64,000 nucleotides of DNA from Lawsonibacter faecis (GTDB taxonomy: Bacteria; Bacillota; Clostridia; Oscillospirales; Oscillospiraceae): positions 1-64,000 of the forward strand of contig NZ_JACOPQ010000008.1 in NCBI RefSeq assembly GCF_014287675.1, read 5' to 3'. The notes beneath the pieces were generated by a model that did not search any database, was not told the origin of the DNA, and saw nothing but the letters and a program-made list of their open reading frames with translations. Below, one piece after another: positions 9,392-17,876 of the stretch. Positions within the stretch are counted from its first letter, which is position 1. Every line of letters begins with the position of its first letter. Made by a program: the position numbers and the translations under genes.

Positions 9392-9540
9392 AACCTATCC
9401 CCCGTCGTCGCAAAGTCCGTGCCCTTCAAAACGGCCTTACGGCCATCCCGCGCGCCGCGTCCCTGCCGCTCCTCTCCCCGCGTCCGCCCGCTTCGCCGGG
9501 CCTGCGGGGGCCTTGTTCGGCCCGGCGTCCTTCGTCGCCT

Positions 9541-10458
9541 TCAGCTGATTCCCAGCGTGCGCACTTCCATCTCCAGCGTCACGCCGGTCTCCCGCAGCAC
9601 GGTCTCCCGCACCAGCTCCGCCAGCGCCAGAATGTCCGCGCAGGTGGCGCCGCCCCGGTTGACGATGAAGCCCGCGTGCTTCTCGGAGACCTGCGCGCCG
9701 CCCACGCGCCGCCCCTTCAGGCCGCACCGGTCGATGAGCGCGGCGGCAAAGTGCCCTGCCGGCCGCTTGAAGGTGCTGCCCGCGCTGGGGTACTCCAGGG
9801 GCTGTTTGCTCCTGCGCCTCTCCATCAGCTCGTCCATCCGGGCCTGAATCGCCGCGCCGTCGCCCCTTTGGAGCTGAAATTTCGCGCCCAGAATCAGCCT
9901 TGCGCCGCCGGAAAAGGCGCTGTGCCGGTAGGAAAAGTCCTGCTCCTCCCCGGCGACCGTCTCCAGCTCCCCCTCCGGGGTCAGGACCGTGGTCTCCACG
10001 CACACCTGGCGGATCTCGCCGTCGTAGGCCCCGGCGTTCATGGTCACCGCGCCGCCCACCGAGCCGGGAATCCCGTGGGCGAACTCCAGTCCCGTAAGGC
10101 CCAGCTCCCGGGCGAAATTGGCCAGCCTCACCAGCAACACGCCGCTCCCGGCGGTGATGGCGCTCCCGTCCGCCTCCAGGGCGTCCAGGCCGGTCTGGGT
10201 CTTGATGATGAAGCCCTCCCAGCCCCTGTCCGCCGCCAGCAGGTTGGAGCCGTTGCCCATGAAAAAGGGGGTAATCCCCAGCGCGCGGGCGGCCTTCACC
10301 GCGGCGGCGGCCTCCGTCCCGCTCTTCGGCAGGGCCATCAGCCGCACCGGCCCCCCCACCCGGAAGGTGGTGTGCCGCGCCATGGGCTCGTTCTCCCGCA
10401 GCTCCAGGCCGGGACAGGCCGCACGCAGATCATTTGTAAGGGTGGAATAAGAATCCAT
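9541..10458 (-). CDS. murB: UDP-N-acetylenolpyruvoylglucosamine reductase
   Basis: FAD/NADPH enzyme making UDP-N-acetylmuramate for peptidoglycan, 305 residues. The FAD-binding motifs TFRVGGP, FMGNGSNLLAAD and GIPGSVGGAVTMNAGAYDGE are present. SAGSTFKRP in the C-terminal domain marks the catalytic serine. The ATG at 10456-10458 has a GGAGG site; the longer frame upstream crosses the promoter region. An extended -10 (10507-10512) precedes it. It begins the murB-rapZ-yvcK-whiA row seen in many monoderm bacteria. Confidence 0.95.
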   Translation of the reverse strand: MDSYSTLTNDLRAACPGLELRENEPMARHTTFRVGGPVRLMALPKSGTEAAAAVKAARALGITPFFMGNGSNLLAADRGWEGFIIKTQTGLDALEADGSAITAGSGVLLVRLANFARELGLTGLEFAHGIPGSVGGAVTMNAGAYDGEIRQVCVETTVLTPEGELETVAGEEQDFSYRHSAFSGGARLILGAKFQLQRGDGAAIQARMDELMERRRSKQPLEYPSAGSTFKRPAGHFAAALIDRCGLKGRRVGGAQVSEKHAGFIVNRGGATCADILALAELVRETVLRETGVTLEMEVRTLGIS

Positions 10459-10506
10459 TCCCTGCCTCCAAAATCCGTTATTGAGTATAGTCGTGCCAAT
10501 TATGAT

Positions 10507-10512
10507 ATTATA
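10507..10512 (-). promoter_or_regulatory. Extended -10 box for murB
   Basis: On the minus strand the sequence TGCTATAAT is a textbook extended -10, about 50 bp before the murB ATG. No good -35 is visible. The stop codon of the lysozyme-like gene upstream overlaps this box (its TAA is inside TATAAT). Confidence 0.6.
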
Positions 10513-11482
10513 GCAGAAAAGGGAACAGATTAGAATAGAAGCTGAAAAGAAATGCGAAAAGGAGGGGAGGGCCTGCACAGGCCCTCCCCTCCCCACGCCG
10601 GGCACCGGGCGAAGGCCGCCAGCTATCCGCCGCCGCCGGGGGCAGGAGAAAGTCCTCGCTGTCTATGTACGGTACAGGCCGGAAGGTCTCCTGTATCGTG
10701 TTTTCCGGGAGGGCGTCGGCCGCAAAGCGCGGCCCGTCGTTGTCGGACCCCGGGGATGCGGGGCGCGTCATGGCGCGCAGCTCTTCCGGGCCGCCCCGGA
10801 AGACGTTCAGGTCGATATACCGCTCCGTGCCGTCGTAGCCGTCCAGGACGGCGTGGTGGCTGTACTGCCAAAAGGTCCACTCCCGCCAGAACGGGGAGAG
10901 GATGGGGAAGCTGCACCAGAGGGGGTAGCCGCCGTACCGGCCCGCAACGTAGAGTCGGTAGGACTCATTGGTCACGTAGAGGATGGGCTTTTGTCCGTAG
11001 TGCGCCTCCAGACGGACCAGGAGCGCGTCCAGAATGGGCCGAACCTCCTCCGCGCTCTTGGGATGCTCGATATAGTCCCCATAGAACTCGATATCCACCA
11101 CGGGCGGCAGCGCCCCGGGCGATACAGGGACCGTGGCGATAAAATTGTCCGCCTGGGTCTCGCCGGGGCTGTCGTAGCTCAGGAAATGGTACGCCCCGGC
11201 CAGCACCCCCGCCGAGCGTGCATTCTCCCAGTTGGCGGAAAACCGCTTATCCACCAGGGAGCTGCCCTCGGTGGCCTTGAGGAAGGCAAAGTCCACTCCC
11301 TGCTCCGCCAGGGCGGGCCAGTCCACGGTCCCCTGGTAGTTGGAGACGTCCACGCCGAAGACCTCGTACCGTCCCGGCGCGGCCTCGTCCCAGAACAGAA
11401 TCGCCCCCTGCCAGCGCAGGAGCATATAGATTGCCAGCAGCGCCGCCGCCAGCACCAACAGGATTTTTATCATCCGTTTCAT
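10508..11482 (-). CDS. GH25-family lysozyme-like protein, membrane-anchored, with an aberrant C-terminal tail
   Basis: A 324-residue predicted cell-wall muramidase. One N-terminal transmembrane anchor (about residues 4-26) is followed by a GH25 domain (about 40-240) with the family start VFGVDVSNYQGTVDW and the catalytic acid motif PVVDIEF. The start MKRMIKILLV was chosen because the frame upstream is promoter sequence. The last 40 residues or so look unnatural: they are coded by a terminator hairpin (10557-10592) and by the murB -10 box, and end in a hydrophobic stretch. One extra C in the run near 10640 would place a TAG stop just before the terminator, so a recent single-base deletion (or a sequencing error) is likely. 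Confidence 0.8.
   Translation of the reverse strand: MKRMIKILLVLAAALLAIYMLLRWQGAILFWDEAAPGRYEVFGVDVSNYQGTVDWPALAEQGVDFAFLKATEGSSLVDKRFSANWENARSAGVLAGAYHFLSYDSPGETQADNFIATVPVSPGALPPVVDIEFYGDYIEHPKSAEEVRPILDALLVRLEAHYGQKPILYVTNESYRLYVAGRYGGYPLWCSFPILSPFWREWTFWQYSHHAVLDGYDGTERYIDLNVFRGGPEELRAMTRPASPGSDNDGPRFAADALPENTIQETFRPVPYIDSEDFLLPPAAADSWRPSPGARRGEGRACAGPPLLFAFLFSFYSNLFPFLL
10557..10592 (-). terminator. Terminator hairpin inside the 3' end of the lysozyme-like frame
   Basis: A perfect 15-bp GC-rich stem (arms 10561-10575 and 10578-10592) is followed on the minus strand by TTTT and further T-runs. It should mark the end of the GH25 gene, yet that open frame runs straight through it. Confidence 0.75.
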
Positions 11483-11498
11483 GTCATCACCGGAGTCT

Positions 11499-11527
11499 AT
11501 TATGGTCAGATTTTCCACGGCTGACAA
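11499..11527 (-). promoter_or_regulatory. Sigma-A promoter for the GH25 gene
   Basis: The minus strand shows TTGTCA (11522-11527), a 17-bp spacer and CATAAT (11499-11504), about 17 bp before the ATG. The rest of 11528-11777, between this promoter and the dapL stop, shows only GC-rich imperfect palindromes and no gene. Confidence 0.6.
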
Positions 11528-11777
11528 CAACAAAACAGAAACAAAACAGGTTTTTAATTGCCGCCGCCGATAACGCCTACCCGGGTTCTGACAAAATGCG
11601 GCCCGCCCGGGTGCGCCCCCGGGTAAGGGCGTGGGCCGGGAGGGCCGCGCCGGTAAAATCCGTCCGTCCAATGCGCTGAGCGCCCGTTTTCCCGGCAAAG
11701 CAAAGAGGGGGGCACAGCCGGCACAGCCGGAAAACCGGCGGGGCCGGCCATGCTCCCTCCCATGGCCTGGACTGTAT

Positions 11778-12995
11778 TTACAGCAGCTTGACGATGCGCT
11801 CCACGGCCTCCTCGGTGGCCTCCGCGCCGCCGAAGGCGGTGAGGCGGATGTAGCCCTCGCCCGCGGGGCCGAAGCCCGCGCCGGGGGTGGTGACCACGCA
11901 GGCCTTGTGGAGCAGGGTGTCGAAGAAGTCCCAGGAGCCCACGCCCTCCGGGGTGCGGGCCCAGATATAGGGGGCGTTCACACCGCCGTAGACGGTGAGG
12001 CCCGCCTGCTCCAGCCCGGATTTGATGACCCTGGCGTTGTTGAGGTAGTAGGCGATGTTCTCCCTGGTCTGGGCCCGGCCCTCGGGGGTGAAGACGGCCT
12101 CCGCCGCCCGCTGGACCACATAGGACACACCGTTGAACTTGGTGCCCTGCCGGCGGCTCCAGAGGGCGTTCAGGCTGACGCCCTCCCGCTCCAGCGCCTT
12201 GGGGACCACGGTGTAGGCGCAGCGGGTGCCGGTGAAGCCGGCGGTCTTGGAGAAGGAGCGGAACTCGATGGCGCAGGTCCCGGCCCCCTCCACCTCATAG
12301 ATGCTGTGGGGGATGCCCGGCTCGGTGATGAAGGCCTCGTAGGCGCTGTCGTAGAGGATGATGCTGCCGTGGGCGTTGGCGTAGTCCACCCAGGTCTTGA
12401 GCTGCTCTTTCGTCGCCGCCGTGCCGGTGGGGTTGTTGGGAGAACAGATATAGATGAGGTCGGGCACCTTCCCCTGGGGCAGCGCGGGGAAGAAGCCGTT
12501 CTCCGCCGTGCAGGGCAGGTACACCAGGTCGGTCCACTTCTCGCCGTCGAAGTCCCCGGCCCGGCCCGCCATGGCGTTGGTGTCCACGTAGACGGGGTAC
12601 ACCGGGTCGCACACGGCCACCACGTTGTCCACGCTGAAGATGTCCCCGATATTGCCGCAGTCGCTCTTGGCGCCGTCGGAGACGAAAATCTCGTCGTCGG
12701 CAATCTCCACGCCGCAGTCCCTGTAGGAGCCCTGGATGGCGAAGCGGAGGAAATCGTAGGCGCAGCCGGTCTCCTCGCAGTAGCCGCGGAAGGTCTCCCT
12801 GCGGCCCATCTCCTCCGTGGCCTTGGCCATGGCCTCCACAACGGCGGGGGCCAGGGGCAGCGTCACGTCGCCGATGCCCAGCTTGATGAGGGGCATGGGG
12901 GGATTCTGGGCGGAGAAGGCCTTCACCCGGCGGGAGATCTCGGGGAACAGGTAGCCCCCGGGCAGCTTGAGAAAGTTCTGGTTGATATGAGTCAT
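11778..12995 (-). CDS. dapL: LL-diaminopimelate aminotransferase
   Basis: PLP enzyme of 405 residues that converts tetrahydrodipicolinate directly to LL-diaminopimelate, bypassing the acylated routes to lysine and peptidoglycan. The fold-type I landmarks are CSPNNPTGTA, YDSAYEAFI and the PLP lysine in FRSFSKTAGFTGTRCAY. The N-terminus MTHINQNFLKLPGGYLFPEI is typical of DapL rather than other aminotransferases. An AAGGAGGAG site precedes the ATG. It lies 13 bp after the dapF stop, so the two successive pathway steps are in one operon. Confidence 0.96.
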   Translation of the reverse strand: MTHINQNFLKLPGGYLFPEISRRVKAFSAQNPPMPLIKLGIGDVTLPLAPAVVEAMAKATEEMGRRETFRGYCEETGCAYDFLRFAIQGSYRDCGVEIADDEIFVSDGAKSDCGNIGDIFSVDNVVAVCDPVYPVYVDTNAMAGRAGDFDGEKWTDLVYLPCTAENGFFPALPQGKVPDLIYICSPNNPTGTAATKEQLKTWVDYANAHGSIILYDSAYEAFITEPGIPHSIYEVEGAGTCAIEFRSFSKTAGFTGTRCAYTVVPKALEREGVSLNALWSRRQGTKFNGVSYVVQRAAEAVFTPEGRAQTRENIAYYLNNARVIKSGLEQAGLTVYGGVNAPYIWARTPEGVGSWDFFDTLLHKACVVTTPGAGFGPAGEGYIRLTAFGGAEATEEAVERIVKLL

Positions 12996-13008
12996 CCTTG
13001 ACTCCTCC

Positions 13009-13803
13009 TTAGTTGAATTGACCCTCGAACACCGTGACGGCGGGGCCGGTCATATAGATGTGATTATCCGCGATATCCCAGCGAATGTCAAGATCCCCGC
13101 CCCGAAGCTGGACGGTGGCGGCGCGCCCGGACCGGCCGCTGAGCGCCGAGGCGCAAAGCACCGCGCAGGCCCCGGTGCCGCAGGCCAGAGTCTCCCCGCT
13201 CCCCCGCTCCCAAACCCGCATTTTCAGACGGTCCGGGGAGACCACCTCCACAAATTCGGTGTTGGTGCGCTCCGGGAACGCCGGGTGGCGCTCGAACTCC
13301 GGGCCCAGGGCCGCCAGCTCCAGGCCGTCCACGCCGGTGAGGTAGGTGACGATATGGGGGTTGCCCACCGAGATGGGTATGACCTCCCACTCCCTGCCCC
13401 GGACCGTCAAAGTCCGGGGCGGCGCGGGCGCGGGCTCCCCCATGTCCACGGTGACGGTCTCCACCGCGCCGTCCCGGGCGTGGAGGGTCAGCCGCTTGAC
13501 CCCCGCCAGGGTCTCAACGGTCAGCTCCGTCCGGTTGGCGAGGCCCTTTTCGTAGACGTATTTGCCCACGCAGCGGATGCCGTTGCCGCACATCTCCCCC
13601 TCTGAGCCGTCGGCGTTGAACATACGCATCCGGAAGTCCGCCCGGCGGGACGGAAAGATGCAGATGAGGCCGTCGCTCCCCACGCCGAAGTGCCTGTCGG
13701 ACAGCCTGACGGCCAGCCCCGGTAAATTCCCCGGCGTCTCTTTCGTGCAGTCCAGGTACACATAGTCGTTGCCCAGACCCTGCATCTTGGTGAAGCGCAG
13801 CAT
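13009..13803 (-). CDS. dapF: Diaminopimelate epimerase
   Basis: Converts LL- to meso-diaminopimelate; 264 residues. Both catalytic cysteines are present in their usual settings: MCGNGIRCVGKY in the first half and LACGTGACAV in the second. The start MLRFTKMQGLGNDYVY was chosen for its AGGAGG site; the frame opens seven codons earlier without one. It is the first gene of the dapF-dapL operon. Confidence 0.97.
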   Translation of the reverse strand: MLRFTKMQGLGNDYVYLDCTKETPGNLPGLAVRLSDRHFGVGSDGLICIFPSRRADFRMRMFNADGSEGEMCGNGIRCVGKYVYEKGLANRTELTVETLAGVKRLTLHARDGAVETVTVDMGEPAPAPPRTLTVRGREWEVIPISVGNPHIVTYLTGVDGLELAALGPEFERHPAFPERTNTEFVEVVSPDRLKMRVWERGSGETLACGTGACAVLCASALSGRSGRAATVQLRGGDLDIRWDIADNHIYMTGPAVTVFEGQFN

Positions 13804-13988
13804 GAAAACCTCCTGTTTCCGCACAGTGATGGGAGTGAGACGGAAAAAGCGGCGCGGGTCTGAGCCGCGCGCATCGGTTACGGCGGGCGCGGGAAAAACG
13901 CTTCACGCCTGTCTCCCCGCCGGACAGCGCCCCGCTGCGTTTTTGCGTCTCAACTCTCACTCAGGCCCCCGCCCCTTCCCGGCTGATG

Positions 13989-14026
13989 AAAAGCCGGGCG
14001 GCAGTCGCTTGGGACTGCCGCCCGGC
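13989..14026 (-). terminator. Rho-independent terminator after the ANTAR gene
   Basis: A perfect 14-bp GC-rich stem (arms 13993-14006 and 14013-14026) is followed on the minus strand by TTTTC. It lies about 50 bp beyond the ANTAR gene stop. The rest of 13804-14076 holds no gene. Confidence 0.8.
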
Positions 14027-14076
14027 CGGACCGACTTCACTGCCGCATATCCGGTTGTGGGGGCGCACAGTCAATC

Positions 14077-14619
14077 CTATGCGTTCCAGGAGCCGTCCAA
14101 TACCATCTGCGCGGTCTGAATGAGTTTGGCGCCGGTGTCCATGCTCCGCTTCTGCAGGAAGCGGTGGGCCTGCTCCTCCGTCATGCCGTTGCGGCCCATC
14201 AGCACCGCCTTGGCCTCGCTGATGACGCTCCGCTCCTCGTCGCTGCGGCGGGGCCGCACGAATTTCTCCAGCCGACGCCCCATCTGGAGGAGCAGCCGCA
14301 CCGACGCCGCCAGGTCCCCCTTGGACACGGGGGCGGCCAGCTTGAAGATGTCCTCGTTTTCGCACAGCTCCAGCAGGCTCCGGGGCGCCACCAGCAGCAT
14401 GGCGCAGCTGGCGGGCAGGTCGTCGAAGAGGTCCTCGGCGGACTCGTCCGGGAATTTATAGCCGCAGACCACGGCGGTGATATGGAGCTTGTTCACCACC
14501 CGCTTCACCTCCGCCGAGGAGCGGCAGACGATGCAGGAGGCCGTGCCGGCGGCCTCCAGTATATCCTTGATGCGCCGGCAGCTCTTGTCGCTCTCAAAGG
14601 CGACGATTACCTTTTCCAT
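14077..14619 (-). CDS. ANTAR-domain transcription antitermination regulator
   Basis: A 180-residue protein with an N-terminal response-regulator-like half (about 1-115) and a C-terminal ANTAR RNA-binding domain (about 125-175) containing EAKAVLMGRNGMTEEQAHRF. ANTAR proteins bind paired hexaloop hairpins in leader RNA and prevent termination. The receiver half lacks an obvious phospho-acceptor Asp in the usual place, so activation may not be by phosphorylation. It lies directly downstream of glnA, whose leader carries a terminator-like hairpin (16149-16184). A nitrogen-control role is inferred from this context and from NasT/EutV relatives. Confidence 0.88.
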   Translation of the reverse strand: MEKVIVAFESDKSCRRIKDILEAAGTASCIVCRSSAEVKRVVNKLHITAVVCGYKFPDESAEDLFDDLPASCAMLLVAPRSLLELCENEDIFKLAAPVSKGDLAASVRLLLQMGRRLEKFVRPRRSDEERSVISEAKAVLMGRNGMTEEQAHRFLQKRSMDTGAKLIQTAQMVLDGSWNA

Positions 14620-14740
14620 AGTTCTTCAACTCCTCTTCGCTAAGGAGTCGCCGGAGACGCGGGACGGCGCGAAGGCCGTCCCCTACAAGACGTAGGGCGG
14701 GGGCTCTGTCCCCCGCCGCGCAATCACCTGCGCGCCGGGT

Positions 14741-16072
14741 TTAATAGTTGATGATGTACTTCTCCCGCTCCCAGGAGCTGACGCGGGTGCGGTATTCCTC
14801 CCACTCCTTCTTCTTGCCCTCCAGGTAGTTCTCCGCCACATGGGCGCCCAGGGTGTCCAGCACGAGCTGGTCGGACTCCATGGCCCTGATGGCCTCCTCC
14901 AGAGAGCCGGGCAGGTTGTCGATGCCCCTTGCGGCGCGGGCCTCCCGGTCCATCTTGAAGATGTTCTCGGTGATCTCGGCGGGCGGGACCATGCCCTTCT
15001 CAATGCCGTCCAGCCCGGCGGCCAGGCAGACGGCCAGCTCCAGGTAGGGGTTGCAGGAGGGGTCGGGGGAGCGCAACTCCACCCGGGTGCCCTGGCCCCG
15101 GCTGGCGGGGATGCGGATGAGGGCGGAGCGGTTGGAGGCGGACCAGGAGAGGTAGCAGGGCGCCTCGTACCCGGGCACCAGGCGCTTATAGGAGTTGACA
15201 AGCGGATTGGTGACGGCGGCCATGCCCTTCACATGGCGCAGCAGTCCCGCGATAAAGGCGTACGCCTCCTTGGAGAGGCCCTTCTCGCCGTCGGGATCGC
15301 AGAACACGTTTTTCCCGTTCTTGAAGAGGGACATATTGGTGTGCATGCCCGAGCCCGCCACACCGTAGATGGGTTTGGGCATAAAGGTGGCGTGGAGGCC
15401 GTTCTTCTGAGCCAGAATTTTGACCGCCAGCTTGAAGGTCATGATATTGTCGGCCGCCTTCAGCGCGTCGGTGTATTTGAAGTCAATCTCGTGCTGGCCC
15501 TCGGCCACCTCGTGGTGGCTGGCCTCGATTTCAAAGCCCATCTGCTCCAGCGCCATGCAGATCTCCCGGCGGGTGCCCTCTCCGTGGTCCAGAGGGCCCA
15601 GGTCGAAGTAGCCGGCCTCGTCGTTGGTCTTGGTGGTGGGCTTGCCCTCCTCATCGGTCTGGAAGAGGAAAAACTCGGCCTCGGGCCCCACGCAGAAGGA
15701 GTCGTAGCCCATCGCCTCGGCCCGCCGCAGGACCTGCTTGAGCACGCCCCGGGGATCGCCCACAAAGGGCGTGCCGTCCGTATTGTACACGTCGCAGATG
15801 AGCCGGGCCACCTTGCCGTGCTGGGGACGCCAGGGGAATACCACGAAGGTGTCCAGATCGGGATAGAGGCACTGGTCGGACTCCTCCAGCCGGACGAAGC
15901 CCTCGATGGAGGAGCCGTCGAACATAATCTGGTTGTTGACGGCCTTTTCAATCTGGGAGGCTGTAATGGCCACATTCTTCAGCTGGCCGAAAATGTCGGT
16001 AAACTGGAGGCGGATGAACTCGATGTCCTCTTCCTTTACCATTCGGATGATGTCTTCCTTGGTATACGCCAT
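14741..16072 (-). CDS. glnA: Glutamine synthetase, type I
   Basis: Makes glutamine from glutamate, ammonia and ATP. The 443-residue length fits the short GSI-alpha form of Firmicutes, without the adenylylation insert region of GSI-beta. The motifs IMFDGSSIEGFVRLEESD, the ATP-site segment MPKPIYGVAGSGMHTN and SANRSALIRIP are present. The start MAYTKEDIIRMVKEEDI follows an AAAGGGG site; the frame runs further upstream only through the leader. It is transcribed from a consensus promoter at 16204-16232 and followed by the ANTAR gene. Confidence 0.96.
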   Translation of the reverse strand: MAYTKEDIIRMVKEEDIEFIRLQFTDIFGQLKNVAITASQIEKAVNNQIMFDGSSIEGFVRLEESDQCLYPDLDTFVVFPWRPQHGKVARLICDVYNTDGTPFVGDPRGVLKQVLRRAEAMGYDSFCVGPEAEFFLFQTDEEGKPTTKTNDEAGYFDLGPLDHGEGTRREICMALEQMGFEIEASHHEVAEGQHEIDFKYTDALKAADNIMTFKLAVKILAQKNGLHATFMPKPIYGVAGSGMHTNMSLFKNGKNVFCDPDGEKGLSKEAYAFIAGLLRHVKGMAAVTNPLVNSYKRLVPGYEAPCYLSWSASNRSALIRIPASRGQGTRVELRSPDPSCNPYLELAVCLAAGLDGIEKGMVPPAEITENIFKMDREARAARGIDNLPGSLEEAIRAMESDQLVLDTLGAHVAENYLEGKKKEWEEYRTRVSSWEREKYIINY

Positions 16073-16148
16073 GATGGGTATCCCCTTTCCTCTTATAATA
16101 GAGTGGACATTCGTGAAATTTGCCTCTCCCGCCCCATCGGCAGGTATG

Positions 16149-16184
16149 AAAAGAAGGCGCTCCGCCCTTAGGTGGAACGCCTTC
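16149..16184 (-). promoter_or_regulatory. Attenuator-like hairpin in the glnA leader
   Basis: About 15 nt after the predicted start site the minus strand forms an 11-bp stem (arms 16153-16163 and 16174-16184) followed by TTTTC, which is the form of an intrinsic terminator. It would stop transcription about 75 nt before glnA unless relieved. The adjacent ANTAR gene is a natural candidate. I could not identify a clean pair of hexaloops, so the partner is inference. Confidence 0.6.
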
Positions 16185-16203
16185 GTCCTCAACTGATGCT
16201 ATG

Positions 16204-16232
16204 AGTATAAGGACTTCAGCGCTCTCTGTCAA
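16204..16232 (-). promoter_or_regulatory. Consensus sigma-A promoter for glnA
   Basis: TTGACA (16227-16232) and TATACT (16204-16209) are separated by exactly 17 bp on the minus strand. The transcript would carry a leader of about 125 nt. Confidence 0.8.
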
Positions 16233-16514
16233 GTCTGATTGGAAGGTTTTATCGCTTTCCTGCCAACAACAGGACCTTATCCCGGGCAGCCCCCGCGCCG
16301 ATGCGGCGTCACAGGGTGTATGCTGCAAATCCGGGAGAGCCGGCCGCCAGGCCGGAGACAGTTCCGTACCATGAAAAATACTAACACAGCCCAACCGTGT
16401 TTACAATCGGCAAATCTGTGCGCTTTTTTGGTCAATTGTCCAATGTTTATGGTTTTGTTGACAGTGTGGGGCCGGTCGGCGGGGACCGTATACGGCGCAT
16501 GGCGCACCGGGAAT

Positions 16515-16543
16515 TTGACAATTTCCGACAAGCACCGTATAAT
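16515..16543 (+). promoter_or_regulatory. Consensus sigma-A promoter for the lipoprotein gene
   Basis: TTGACA (16515-16520), a 17-bp spacer and TATAAT (16538-16543) match the consensus perfectly. The lipoprotein ATG is 84 bp downstream. Nothing else was recognised in the 16233-16514 gap. Confidence 0.85.
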
Positions 16544-16627
16544 CGTTACAGGCGGCAAGTATCCCGGCCCGCCTGTCAATGTCCCCGGCCGCCGGAAGCG
16601 GCACTATAATGAGAGGACGTATGAAGT

Positions 16628-17602
16628 ATGAATCGGAAAGCTCTTGCCCTGCTCCTGAGCGGAGCGCTCTGCCTCACCCTGGCCGCAGGCTGCAGCAGCG
16701 ACGGCGGCGGTAACGCCGCTAAGGACAGCACGCCCCCCAGCGCCGCCCAGCAGACCCCCTCCGCAGCTCCCTCCCCCTCCGGCGACCCCGCCCCTGTGGA
16801 GACCCCGGACGCCGCTCCCGGCGACACGCTGGAGAGCAGCGGGACGCTGGGGGATTACGGCGTCGAGATAAAGGATTTCGCCCTGGCGAAAGACTACACC
16901 GGCGCGAGCGCCATCGTTATTACTTACACCTTCACCAACAACAGCGAGGAAGCTGCCGCCGCAATGGTCGCGCTGAGCGAGATTGCCTACCAGAACGGCC
17001 TGCAGCTTGACGCCGCCGTCATCGCGGACTCCAGCGTGTGCGACCCTCAGAGCGCCATGCTGGAGGTCAAGACGGGCGGCTCCATCGACGTTCAAAAGGC
17101 CTACGTTCTGGTCAGCGAAACCGCGCCGGTCAGCATTGAGATCGGCGAGCTGTTCAGCTTCTCCGGCGATAAGCTGGGCAAGACCTTTGAAATCTCAGAG
17201 GGCGGCGTCACCGAGCTGGCCACCATCGATGTGCCCGCCGACGCCGTGACCGGCTCGGTCGGCGATTATGAGGTCTCCATCATCTCCTGCACCGCCGTGA
17301 AGGACTACGAGGGCGCCGACGCCGTCGTGATCACCTACGGCTTTACCAACCACAGCGACAAGGCCGCCAACTTCATGACGGCGGTCCGCGACATCGCCTA
17401 TCAGGACAGCGTCCAGCTGACCTCGGCCGTCATCGGCGATACCGACGTGCACGAATCCACCGACGTTATGCGCAACGTCCAGCCCGGTGCGTCCGTCATC
17501 GTCACCTCCGCCTACACCACCACCAGCACCTCCCCCATCGAGGTAGAGGTGGGCGCGCTGTTCGGCGGGACCTCGATCACCCGGACCTTTACCCTGGAAT
17601 AA
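16628..17602 (+). CDS. Lipoprotein with two DUF5067-like immunoglobulin-type domains
   Basis: A 324-residue secreted lipoprotein. The signal peptide ends in a lipobox (LTLAAGC), so it is anchored to the outer face of the membrane. After a Ser/Pro-rich linker (about 25-70), two homologous domains follow (about 76-190 and 205-322). Each starts GDYxVxI, contains VITYxFTN(N/H)S and a conserved IAYQ(N/D) segment, and resembles the DUF5067 family. The role of this family is unknown. The gene has its own strong promoter and terminator and is monocistronic. Confidence 0.85.
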   Translation: MNRKALALLLSGALCLTLAAGCSSDGGGNAAKDSTPPSAAQQTPSAAPSPSGDPAPVETPDAAPGDTLESSGTLGDYGVEIKDFALAKDYTGASAIVITYTFTNNSEEAAAAMVALSEIAYQNGLQLDAAVIADSSVCDPQSAMLEVKTGGSIDVQKAYVLVSETAPVSIEIGELFSFSGDKLGKTFEISEGGVTELATIDVPADAVTGSVGDYEVSIISCTAVKDYEGADAVVITYGFTNHSDKAANFMTAVRDIAYQDSVQLTSAVIGDTDVHESTDVMRNVQPGASVIVTSAYTTTSTSPIEVEVGALFGGTSITRTFTLE

Positions 17603-17604
17603 CA

Positions 17605-17644
17605 GAAAAAACAGCCCGCTCCAAGTGGAGCGGGCTGTTTTTAA
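17605..17644 (+). terminator. Rho-independent terminator
   Basis: A perfect 12-bp stem (arms 17611-17622 and 17627-17638, loop AAGT) flanked by A- and T-runs follows the lipoprotein stop codon. Confidence 0.9.
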
Positions 17645-17655
17645 ATATCCGTGTC

Positions 17656-17667
17656 TTACTCCCATTC
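17656..17667 (-). repeat. guaA-3'-end-like sequence at the outer border of the AT-rich island
   Basis: The minus strand reads GAATGGGAGTAA, which spells the Glu-Trp-Glu-stop end of GuaA. The real guaA end at 21410-21421 is GAGTGGGAATGA in the same orientation. Nine of 12 bases agree, and the three differences keep the coded E-W-E-stop. It lies just where base composition falls, so it may be an attachment site scar. Confidence 0.45.
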
Positions 17668-17822
17668 GCCAAGTCAACTCTGGTTCTAAACGATATTGTT
17701 TAGAGGATTTGACTTCTTTTTGCTTGATTTGATACCGATTATCCAACAAACACAGTGTTGCCGGATTCCTGTTATCAAAAAATGATCAGTCCGTTGGTTA
17801 TCAAAGATGTTGATTTTACCGT

Positions 17823-17861
17823 AAAATGCGGAAAAGCGCAAACTACACTTTTCCGCATTTT
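17823..17861 (-). terminator. Terminator after the cytidylate kinase-like gene
   Basis: A 14-bp perfect inverted repeat (17823-17836 and 17848-17861) ends in TTTT on the minus strand. It lies 16 bp downstream of the stop. Confidence 0.75.
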
Positions 17862-17876
17862 CTACCCCGTTTTCTA

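Noticed and set aside
16073..16184. Clean two-hexaloop ANTAR target in the glnA leader
   Set aside because: The terminator-like hairpin is clear, but I could not find two stems with six-base loops carrying the conserved A and G positions.
16397..16609. Short open frames between glnA and the lipoprotein gene
   Set aside because: They lie over the lipoprotein promoter, have no ribosome binding site and no protein-like composition.
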